Of a stretch of 34,888 nt of DNA, positions 1-6,199 are shown piece by piece (the first letter of the stretch is position 1; every line of letters begins with the position of its first letter). Under the pieces are notes generated by a model. The model saw only the letters and a program-made list of their open reading frames with translations. It was not told the DNA's origin and did no database searches. The stretch spans positions 1-34,888 of the forward strand of contig JAUHYP010000032.1 of assembly GCA_030426265.1 (NCBI GenBank), given 5' to 3'. The translations under genes and the position numbers were made by a program. Source of the stretch: Gammaproteobacteria bacterium (GTDB lineage: Bacteria; Pseudomonadota; Gammaproteobacteria; Xanthomonadales; SZUA-36).

Positions 1-270
1 GGTTATCCCCGGCACGCGCCTTCGGGCACGCCCGTGTGGGTCGGGAATCAACGCGTGCCGCTGGTCGGCACGGTGTCGATGGACATGATCACCATCGACC
101 TGAGCGATGTGCCGGGCGCCGCCGTGGGCGATACCGTCGAGCTGTGGGGCGAGCACGTCTCCGTCAACGAAGTGGCGAGCCGCGCCGGCACCATCGGCTA
201 CGAGCTGCTGGCCGGCCTCACCGGTCGCGTTCCCATAGAAAATGTGGGGGAAAATGTGGGGTCAGAGTAA
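1..270 (+). CDS. alr: Alanine racemase, C-terminal fragment (partial, 5' end outside window)
   Basis: The reading frame is open from base 1 and encodes the last 89 residues of a PLP-dependent alanine racemase, which interconverts L- and D-alanine. It begins with GYPRHAPSG, the segment just after the catalytic tyrosine of the family, and continues with VPLVGTVSMDMITIDLS, the conserved MDM stretch of the C-terminal beta domain, and GTIGYELL. The native C-terminus in this family normally ends shortly after the LTxRVP segment. Here it runs into a repeat, so the last residues (ENVGENVGSE) and the TAA stop come from repeat DNA. It is convergent with the SpmB-like gene. In context it can recycle D-Ala released by the neighbouring carboxypeptidases. 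Alr versus DadX cannot be decided from this fragment. Confidence 0.9.
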   Translation, partial: GYPRHAPSGTPVWVGNQRVPLVGTVSMDMITIDLSDVPGAAVGDTVELWGEHVSVNEVASRAGTIGYELLAGLTGRVPIENVGENVGSE

Positions 271-297
271 AGGGACAGAGTAAAGGGACGCAGTCCC
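249..297. repeat. GGGGTCAGAGTAAA-type repeat, copy 1
   Basis: Bases 258-274 read GGGGTCAGAGTAAAGGG, and a second partial unit (ACAGAGTAAAGGGAC) follows at 275-289. A small hairpin GGGAC-gca-GTCCC lies at 285-297. The preceding bases contain a 12-bp tandem duplication (AAAATGTGGGG type). The same core occurs at 15207-15301. The copy sits between two convergent genes and supplies the stop codon of the racemase gene. Similar short GTCAGAGTAAA elements are, to my knowledge, typical REP-like mobile sequences spread by REP-associated tyrosine transposases. No transposase is present here, so that link is inference. Confidence 0.7.
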
Positions 298-330
298 GAC
301 GCCGCCCTCGCTGTTCCGATTCCGGAACGA

Positions 331-879
331 CTACCCAAGCAGCCACTGGCAGAGGTACACGGCGCTGATGGCGCCCACCGCGTCGGCGAACAGGCCGGCC
401 GGCACCGCGTGGCGGCTGCGCAGGACGCCCACCGAACCGAAGTACACGGCCAGGACGTAGAAGGTCGTTTCCGAGGAACCGAACATCGTCGCGCCGATCT
501 TGGCCTGCATGGAGTCGGCGCCGTATTCGTTGACGAGATCGGTCAACAGGCCCAGGGAACCACTGCCCGACAGCGGACGCATCAGGGCCAGCGGCAGGTT
601 CTCGGGTGGAAAACCGATGAAGTTCAGCAGCGGTGACATCAGGTTCAGCAGCACGTCCAGGGCGCCCGAAGCGCGGAACATGCCCACCGCCACCAGGATG
701 GCCACCAGGTAGGGGATGATGCGCACGGCGATGGTGAATCCGTCCTTGGCGCCCTCGACGAACACCTCGTAGACCTTCACCCGGCGCGCGGCCATGGCGT
801 ACAACGGAATGCCGACGATCAGGGCCGGGATGATGTAGCGGGCCAGCTGGTTCAGGCCATCGGTAAAGGACTCGATCAT
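331..879 (-). CDS. spmB: SpmB-like nucleoside-recognition (Gate) domain membrane protein
   Basis: A 182-residue integral membrane protein with several hydrophobic segments (about residues 10-30, 52-68, 78-95 and 140-180). It carries the family signature around RPLSGSGSLG and the later GSSETTFYVLAVYFGSVG. These are hallmarks of spore maturation protein B / nucleoside-recognition domain proteins. In Bacillus subtilis spmA and spmB lie behind dacB, a D-Ala carboxypeptidase gene, and influence spore cortex and core water. In non-sporulating bacteria the biochemical role is unknown. The start codon overlaps the stop of the SpmA-like gene by 4 bases (ATGA), so the two are almost certainly translated together. 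The last gene of the leftward run, it is convergent with alr. A transport role for a cell-wall turnover product is a guess. Confidence 0.85.
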   Translation of the reverse strand: MIESFTDGLNQLARYIIPALIVGIPLYAMAARRVKVYEVFVEGAKDGFTIAVRIIPYLVAILVAVGMFRASGALDVLLNLMSPLLNFIGFPPENLPLALMRPLSGSGSLGLLTDLVNEYGADSMQAKIGATMFGSSETTFYVLAVYFGSVGVLRSRHAVPAGLFADAVGAISAVYLCQWLLG

Positions 880-1532
880 CGCTCGTCACCCTCGTCCCTG
901 GCCGCGCGTTCGACCGGGGGTTCGCCCTCGGTGGCGGCGCCTTCCGGCGCCGGCGCCAGCTTGAACCACTTCGTGCGCTCCAGGACCTTGACGATGAAGA
1001 TCGCCGCAATGGTCGAGCAAAGGGTTGCCAGGATGGTGGTAACGAAAATCTGGCTGGAGACCACGCCCATCAACGCCACCACCGTGGCCGGCAGGATCAG
1101 TTGCACGCTGGAAGTGTTGATGGCCAGGAACATGACCATCGCGTTCGAGGCGGTCTTCTTGTCGGGGTTCAGCTCCTGCAGCTCTTCCATCGCCTTCAGG
1201 CCCAGCGGCGTGGCGGCATTGCCCAGGCCCAGGATGTTCGCCGACATGTTCAGGACGATGGAGCCGATGGCCGGATGATCGTCGGGCACGTCCGGGAACA
1301 GGCGGATGGTGATCGGGCGCAGCAGTCTGGCGATGATGCGGATCAGGCCGGAAGCCTCGGCGATCTTCATGATACCCAGCCACAGGGCCATGATGCCGAC
1401 CAGGCCGATGGCGATCTCTACCGACAGCTTGGCCATGTCGATGGCCGCCTGGGTGACCTGGTCGATGCGGCCGGTGAAGGTTCCGACCACGACCGAGATC
1501 AGGATCATGCCCATCCAGATGTAATTCAGCAC
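876..1532 (-). CDS. spmA: SpmA-like nucleoside-recognition (Gate) domain membrane protein
   Basis: A 218-residue membrane protein with a GTG start preceded by a good ribosome site (GGGGGTG about 6 bases upstream). The conserved core NMSANILGLGNAATPLGLKA and the downstream MVMFLAINTSSVQLIP-like stretch identify the SpmA half of the SpmA/SpmB pair. The hydrophilic C-terminal tail (about residues 190-218, rich in Ala, Glu and Arg) is likely cytoplasmic. It lies 27 bases downstream of the LD-carboxypeptidase gene and overlaps spmB by 4 bases, placing both at the end of the stem-peptide recycling gene run. Family identity is clear; the substrate, if any, is unknown. Confidence 0.87.
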   Translation of the reverse strand: MLNYIWMGMILISVVVGTFTGRIDQVTQAAIDMAKLSVEIAIGLVGIMALWLGIMKIAEASGLIRIIARLLRPITIRLFPDVPDDHPAIGSIVLNMSANILGLGNAATPLGLKAMEELQELNPDKKTASNAMVMFLAINTSSVQLILPATVVALMGVVSSQIFVTTILATLCSTIAAIFIVKVLERTKWFKLAPAPEGAATEGEPPVERAARDEGDER

Positions 1533-1559
1533 GCGTTCACCCCCGGGGTCCGCGCGGAA

Positions 1560-2495
1560 TCAACTGACGGGCGATCGTGGAATCCGGAGGCGCGGGTCGT
1601 CCGGGTCCGCGTGCAACTCTACCGTGTGCGAGACCGGAAGTGTGGCCTGGCAGCCGCCGTGCCCGCAGGGGAAATGACTGATGATGGGAACGTCCAGGTC
1701 GCCGAAAACATCCATGATGATCTCGTCGGTGGTCTTGCCGAACGACACGTCGCCGCCGTCGTGCATCTCCAGCAATTCACCGAACACCAGGCCGCGGACG
1801 CCGTCCAGGCAGCCGGAAGCGCGCAGTTGCAGCAACATGCGGTCGAAGGCGTGAAGCTTCTCGTCGATGTCCTCGATGAACACGATCGCGCCCTCGGCGC
1901 GGACCTGCCCCCGCGTCCCGAGCCGCTCGATCAGCAACGACAGGTTGCCGCCCCACAGCAGGCCCTCGGCCACGCCCGGGTTCAGGCAACGGGCGCGGCA
2001 GGCGTCGGGGGAATGGATGACGACTTCGTCCCCGCCGGAGAGCACCTGCAACAGGGTCTCGATGTTGTAGTCGACGGTTTCCGTGCCGAAGGTGGTCAGC
2101 ATCGGGCCATGAAAGGTAACGAAGCCGCAGCGCTGCGAGACGGTGGTCAGCAGGCCGGTGATGTCGCTGAAGCCGACCAGGATCTTCGGGTTGGCCGCGA
2201 TGAGTTCGTAGTCCAGCAGCGGCAACACCCGGTTGATGCCGTAACCGCCGCGGGCGCAGAGGATGGCGTCGATGTCGGGGTCGGCGAACATGGCCATGAG
2301 GTCCTCGGCCCGCGCTTCGGGCGGGCCGGCGTACTTGTCCTGGCGCAGGCCGATGTTCCTGCCCATCACCAGCTCGAAACCCAGGTCTTCGAACACCCCT
2401 TTCGCCCGGGCCAGGCGCTCCGGCACGGGCCAGTAGGCGGGGCTGACGACGCCGATGCGGGCGCCGTCGCGCAAGCGGGCAGGGCGCTGTGTCAC
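1560..2495 (-). CDS. ldcA: LD-carboxypeptidase, peptidase family S66 (cytoplasmic)
   Basis: A 311-residue S66 serine peptidase predicted to remove the terminal D-Ala from the L,D-linked muropeptide tetrapeptide. The catalytic triad is visible: Ser110 in GFSDIT, Glu208 in FIEDIDE and His279 in FPCGHGG, the last followed by the usual TLPVSH segment. The ARGGYGINRVLPLLDY stretch is also typical. There is no signal peptide, which fits a cytoplasmic enzyme. The start is GTG with no clear ribosome site, 18 bases after the epimerase gene. The order NlpC/P60, epimerase, LD-carboxypeptidase mirrors the ykfC, ykfB and ykfA functions of Bacillus subtilis. A second S66 protein in the window (14116-15198) is exported. 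Confidence 0.93.
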   Translation of the reverse strand: MTQRPARLRDGARIGVVSPAYWPVPERLARAKGVFEDLGFELVMGRNIGLRQDKYAGPPEARAEDLMAMFADPDIDAILCARGGYGINRVLPLLDYELIAANPKILVGFSDITGLLTTVSQRCGFVTFHGPMLTTFGTETVDYNIETLLQVLSGGDEVVIHSPDACRARCLNPGVAEGLLWGGNLSLLIERLGTRGQVRAEGAIVFIEDIDEKLHAFDRMLLQLRASGCLDGVRGLVFGELLEMHDGGDVSFGKTTDEIIMDVFGDLDVPIISHFPCGHGGCQATLPVSHTVELHADPDDPRLRIPRSPVS

Positions 2496-2513
2496 TGGGG
2501 CAGGCTGTTCATC

Positions 2514-3635
2514 TCAGCAGTGTCGCCCCGCACCGTTGGCCACGTCCAGCGGTTCCAGGCCGTCGATGTTCTCGATGCCCAGGCCGGGTGCGTCGGTGAT
2601 GCGGATCTCGGCGCCCTGGAAGCGGACGCCGCTGGTCACCGGGTCGTACTTGCCCAGCGAGGGGGTGTCCAGGTCCACCCGGGTGATGACGGACGACTTG
2701 GCTGCCGCCACGTGGGCCGCGGCGGCCACGCCGATGCTCGACTCCAGCATGCAGCCGATCATGCACTCGATGCCATGGATGCCGGCGATGTCGGCGATCT
2801 TCACTGCGTTGGTGATGCCACCGGTCTTCATCAGCTTGATGTTGATGATGTCGGCGGCGCGACTGCGGATCAGTTCGATGGCCTCGCGCGGCCCGAAGGA
2901 GCTCTCGTCGGCCATCACCGGGGTGTGCACCCGCTCGGTGACGTACTTCATGCCCTCGATGTCCTCGCCCAGCACGGGTTGTTCGACCAGTTCGAGTTGC
3001 ACGCCCGACTCTTCCAGCGCGCGCAGCACCGACACCGCCTGCTTGGGCAGCCAGCCCTGGTTGGCGTCCAGGCGGATCAGCGCCCGGTCGGCAATGGCCG
3101 CGTAGATGGCCTTGATCCGCTCGATGTCCATCTCCGGATCCTTGCCGACCTTCACTTTCAGGGTCTCGAAGCCGGCGTCGCAGGCGGCCACGGCGTCCTC
3201 GACCATCTTGTCGATGTAGTCCACGCTGATGGTGATGTCGGTGACGATGACGTTCTCGCCCCCGCCCAGCAGCTTGTAGACCGGCGCGCCATACAGCTGG
3301 CCGAACAGGTCGTAGACGGCGATTTCCATGGCCGCCTTGGCGCTGAAGTTCTTGATGATGGCGGACTGGATGTGGTCGGTGATGGCGTTGAGGTTGCCCA
3401 CCTCCATGCCGATGATCTGTGGCGCGATGACCTTGTGGATGGCCTCGATGATGGAGCCATGCGTATCGCCGGTGATCACCGCGGTGGCCGGCGCGCTGCC
3501 GTAACCGGTGCGGCCGTCATCGGTGTCGACCATCACCACCACATCCGCAATCTCCTCCACCGTCCTCAGGGACGTCTTGAACGGCGTCGCCAGGGGCACG
3601 CGCAGCATCCCGAACCGGACCTTTTCGATTTTCAT
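2514..3635 (-). CDS. L-Ala-D/L-Glu (dipeptide) epimerase, enolase superfamily
   Basis: A 373-residue muconate-lactonizing-type enolase-superfamily enzyme. The active-site set is complete: K160 and K162 in LKVKVG, metal ligands D190 (DANQGW), E218 (EQPV) and D243 (ADES), and K267 in NIKLMKTGG. The DLD motif at D321-D323 is the element that binds the dipeptide amino group in L-Ala-D/L-Glu epimerases (YcjG/YkfB group), and so favours dipeptide rather than sugar-acid substrates. It would convert L-Ala-D-Glu from stem peptides into L-Ala-L-Glu for ordinary peptidases. Its ATG overlaps the stop of the NlpC/P60 gene (ATGA), the enzyme that should make its substrate. Confidence 0.93.
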   Translation of the reverse strand: MKIEKVRFGMLRVPLATPFKTSLRTVEEIADVVVMVDTDDGRTGYGSAPATAVITGDTHGSIIEAIHKVIAPQIIGMEVGNLNAITDHIQSAIIKNFSAKAAMEIAVYDLFGQLYGAPVYKLLGGGENVIVTDITISVDYIDKMVEDAVAACDAGFETLKVKVGKDPEMDIERIKAIYAAIADRALIRLDANQGWLPKQAVSVLRALEESGVQLELVEQPVLGEDIEGMKYVTERVHTPVMADESSFGPREAIELIRSRAADIINIKLMKTGGITNAVKIADIAGIHGIECMIGCMLESSIGVAAAAHVAAAKSSVITRVDLDTPSLGKYDPVTSGVRFQGAEIRITDAPGLGIENIDGLEPLDVANGAGRHC

Positions 3636-4897
3636 GGTTCTCCAACCGTTGTTCTGATGGACTTGATGGCGTACATCTCGTCCAGGTAGGTGACCTCGGG
3701 CGACATGTGCAGCGATACCAGCGGCGTGACCGAGACGCCGGTGAACTCACGCTCGTGGTATCGACCGTCGTCGTCGCGCCAGCCGGCGCCGGCCAGGTCA
3801 TGGATCACCCAGGGTTGAGCCTCGAGATTGCCCAGGCACATCATGACATGACCCGTGGAATACAGCAGGTCGCCGACGTCGGCGGCACGGACCTGGTCGA
3901 GCTTGTCTTCGACGGTGGCGCCTGGCGCGAACCGCCGGTTGACGCCGATGGGGCTTTCGCCCTGCTGGTTCGAATTGCGCGGCAGCACAAAACCCATGCT
4001 GCGATACACCTCCGAAACCAGCCCGGTACAGTCGCGCGCGTTGCGTGAGTGGCCCCAGCCATAGGGCTCTCCCAGGAACTTGAAGGCCTGCTCGACCAGG
4101 TTGCGGCGCGTGTACGGCAGGTGGCCGATGCGCACATCGGCGCCGGCGTCGATGACGGCGTCCACGAACGCCAGGCGGCCGTCATCCGATCGTTCGGGCA
4201 GGCGGACGCGGAACGCGCCGTCCCCGGTGCGCGGCGTTTCGGCCAGCGGCAGGCGCACGCCCATGTCCAGGGTCACCGTCCGGCCCGCGCCGTTGCGTGA
4301 GCGGGCGCCGACGAAGTCGCCGGTCACCACCAGCGCGTCTTCGACGTCGCGGAAGGCCAGCATGTCGTCCAGCGACCCTTCGGCCAGACACTCGGCCCGG
4401 ACCCAGCCTGCATAGTTGTACGACTGCACGAACCACCAGGCTCCGTCGGCGCTTGCGTGCAGGACCGCCACGATGTCGCCGGGAAACAGGGCGTTCTCCT
4501 GGAAGCGGTCGAGGTGGCGCGTCGCTTCGTCGGTGTGCACCCGCTCGTCGGTGGGCCAGGCGCGCATGTCGGCGCGAACGTGCGCCATGGCGAAGCGGAC
4601 ATCGTGCTCACCCGACAGGGTCTCGAGACGGCAGGCCGAGCGATAACGCGTCCAGTCGGCCTCATCCACCGGGCGGCCGTCGTCGTGGAACAGCGGGCGG
4701 TCGGATCGGCGACTGATGGCCAAAACCCGCCCGGAGAGGTCCTCCGCCGCGAGCCGCCGTGGAAAAGTCGCCAGCACGACCAGGTGGGGATCGCGTCGCC
4801 AGGCATCCTGGTTGAAGGCACGGATGGCGTCCGCACCCATCAGCACCGCATCGGGTTCATCGCAGGCGGCGATCCAGAACTCCGGCGTTTGGCGCAT
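3632..4897 (-). CDS. NlpC/P60 endopeptidase with SH3b domains (YkfC-like)
   Basis: A cysteine peptidase predicted to cut the gamma-D-Glu-mDAP bond of recycled stem peptides and release L-Ala-D-Glu. Counted from the start chosen here (Met at 4897, 421 residues), SH3b-like modules occupy roughly residues 45-240. The C-terminal NlpC/P60 domain has Cys290 in ARDCTGLV, His350 in GHVMMC and His366 in VIHDLAG. No signal peptide is visible. The frame stays open upstream to an ATG at 5005 (457 residues), 6 bases after the amidase stop, but that extension has no ribosome site and contains an AT-rich palindrome and a promoter-like sequence. I therefore prefer the downstream Met. It overlaps the epimerase gene by 4 bases. 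Confidence 0.9.
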   Translation of the reverse strand: MRQTPEFWIAACDEPDAVLMGADAIRAFNQDAWRRDPHLVVLATFPRRLAAEDLSGRVLAISRRSDRPLFHDDGRPVDEADWTRYRSACRLETLSGEHDVRFAMAHVRADMRAWPTDERVHTDEATRHLDRFQENALFPGDIVAVLHASADGAWWFVQSYNYAGWVRAECLAEGSLDDMLAFRDVEDALVVTGDFVGARSRNGAGRTVTLDMGVRLPLAETPRTGDGAFRVRLPERSDDGRLAFVDAVIDAGADVRIGHLPYTRRNLVEQAFKFLGEPYGWGHSRNARDCTGLVSEVYRSMGFVLPRNSNQQGESPIGVNRRFAPGATVEDKLDQVRAADVGDLLYSTGHVMMCLGNLEAQPWVIHDLAGAGWRDDDGRYHEREFTGVSVTPLVSLHMSPEVTYLDEMYAIKSIRTTVGEP

Positions 4898-4946
4898 GTG
4901 AGCGTGTCCATTGCGATGAACGATTCTCCCTGCCATGGGAGAAGGC

Positions 4947-4984
4947 GAATAATTTATTCTATGCAGGGCGTCAGGCATCTGCAA
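4947..4984 (-). promoter_or_regulatory. Candidate internal promoter with 13-bp palindrome upstream of the NlpC/P60 gene
   Basis: On the minus strand TTGCAG (4979-4984) and TAGAAT (4956-4961) are separated by exactly 17 bases, a plausible sigma-70 arrangement with a good -10 and a weak -35. A perfect 13-bp palindrome, GAATAATTTATTC (4947-4959), overlaps the -10 and the likely start site. The AT richness contrasts with the surrounding coding DNA. If real, it lets the NlpC/P60, epimerase, LD-carboxypeptidase and spmAB genes be transcribed separately from the amidase gene. Confidence 0.35.
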
Positions 4985-5011
4985 GGCGGACGGATCAGGC
5001 CTCATGACGGT

Positions 5012-6007
5012 TCAGTCGCCATCCGGCGCCGACGGCGCCGATGCCTCATTCCCTGGAACAGGCTCGATCCCGGAATCGGGTTCGGACAGGGGCTCCGGCA
5101 CCAGGAGGGGCGCCAGTTCGTTCTCGTAGTACTTCTCGATCAACGCATACAGCACGGCGGCTGTGGCCGGGCTCGGTTCGCCCGTCACCTCCCAGGGCAG
5201 GAAGTGCAACTGGAAGACGCTGATCACGTTGCGGGTCTGTTCGTCGTACTCGCCCGTAAGCTCGATCTCGTAGCCGTAGGTTTCCAACGCTTCCTGCAGG
5301 CGGCCGATGCCGGGCAGGTCCAGGCGGAACTGGTCCCAGTAACGGGCCACGGTCGCGTCGTCATACCAGGCGCCGATGCCCTGCTGGTACAGCCACTGCC
5401 AGGGAAACCGCGGGCCGGGGTCGATCTTGCGCTGCGGCGCCAGGTCGGAATGGGCGATCACGTGCGTGGGCGGTACGTCCGGATGGCGCGCGAGAATGCC
5501 CTGGACCGTTTCCTCCACGAGCGCCATCTGTTCGGGCGCGAAATCCGGGAAGAAGCAGATGCGCTCCGCCGCCCAGTCCGCGTTGGTAGGCTCTGCCGCT
5601 GCGCCGTCGTCGCTGGCCTCGTGGCAGTGCGCCTGGTTGACGATCTCGATGCCCACGGACATGTTGTTCAGCTTCTGCATGCCCCGCCACGAGCCGAGCC
5701 CGGCATGCCAGGCGCGGCGGTTTTCATTGACCAGCTGGTAGACCTGCAGCTTTTCGCCTTCGTACGTGGCGTCGCCCGGATCGGGAACCAGGTAATGCGA
5801 GCTGACCGGCCGGCTCGTGCGCTGGGTCAGGACGTGCAGGGAACCGGCGAAGTCACTGACGGTGAAATGCAGGACCACGACCGCCACCCGGCTGTCCTGG
5901 TTCTCTGATTCGACCACCACCGGACCGGAAGAGGTCGCGCAGGCGGTCAGGGCCAGTGCGGGAATGGCCAGTGACAGCAGGCTTCGAGAAGAAATCATCT
6001 TGAACAT
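5012..6007 (-). CDS. amiD: N-acetylmuramoyl-L-alanine amidase, AmiD-like outer-membrane lipoprotein
   Basis: A 331-residue Amidase_2 (AmpD-fold) zinc enzyme that should separate MurNAc or anhydroMurNAc from the stem peptide. The N-terminus is a lipoprotein signal with lipobox LTAC (Cys23), followed by Ala rather than Asp, which fits outer-membrane sorting. Probable zinc ligands are His47 (VLHFT), His186 (AHSD) and Asp196 (KIDPGP). Glu121 in SVGIEIVN is the expected catalytic residue, and the His186-Asp196 spacing of 10 matches AmiD as I recall it. Residues about 230-305 resemble a peptidoglycan-binding helical domain, and the C-terminal tail is Pro/Glu-rich. GAGG lies 8 bases before the ATG. 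It is first in the leftward run and divergent from the TonB receptor. Confidence 0.92.
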   Translation of the reverse strand: MFKMISSRSLLSLAIPALALTACATSSGPVVVESENQDSRVAVVVLHFTVSDFAGSLHVLTQRTSRPVSSHYLVPDPGDATYEGEKLQVYQLVNENRRAWHAGLGSWRGMQKLNNMSVGIEIVNQAHCHEASDDGAAAEPTNADWAAERICFFPDFAPEQMALVEETVQGILARHPDVPPTHVIAHSDLAPQRKIDPGPRFPWQWLYQQGIGAWYDDATVARYWDQFRLDLPGIGRLQEALETYGYEIELTGEYDEQTRNVISVFQLHFLPWEVTGEPSPATAAVLYALIEKYYENELAPLLVPEPLSEPDSGIEPVPGNEASAPSAPDGD

Positions 6008-6078
6008 ATTAATGCCTCAGCTTCCCTGGCCCTCCGGTGAGGTACCGAAAAGTCGTTTCACCCTGGTTCGATGGTCCA

Positions 6079-6108
6079 GTGTAAAGAAGAATAAATAATT
6101 CTTTACAC
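6079..6108. promoter_or_regulatory. Perfect 10-bp inverted repeat, candidate operator between amiD and the TonB receptor
   Basis: GTGTAAAGAA (6079-6088) and TTCTTTACAC (6099-6108) form a perfect dyad around a 10-base AT-rich centre. It sits in the only strongly AT-rich part of the divergent intergenic region (6008-6199) and overlaps a candidate -35 of the receptor gene. There is no T-tract and no gene end beside it, so a terminator is unlikely. A transcription-factor operator controlling both divergent units is the best reading. The regulator is not in the window. Confidence 0.55.
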
Positions 6109-6129
6109 GAATGCGCAATATGATATTTT
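6102..6129 (+). promoter_or_regulatory. Candidate promoter of the TonB-dependent receptor gene
   Basis: TTTACA (6102-6107), a 16-base spacer and an extended -10 TGATATTTT (the -10 hexamer being 6124-6129) lie about 70 bases before the receptor start. The -35 is part of the right arm of the inverted repeat at 6079-6108, which would allow repression by a bound regulator. This is inferred from base patterns only. TTGACG at 6133-6138 is an alternative -35 without a convincing -10. Confidence 0.35.
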
Positions 6130-6199
6130 ATTTTGACGAGAATGAAATATTAACGAATTTCGTAACGGTGTTTTCACCTTCCATACTCGGGGACGGACC

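Noticed and set aside
313-328. GTTCCG-attc-CGGAAC hairpin after the SpmB-like gene as a terminator
   Set aside because: Short stem and no T-tract on either strand; too weak to list as a feature.
1101-3689. A very long plus-strand open frame (862 codons) opposite the SpmA, LD-carboxypeptidase and epimerase genes
   Set aside because: It is antisense to three well-supported genes, rich in His/Asp/Gln/Arg/Gly as expected for GC-rich antisense frames, and matches no family.
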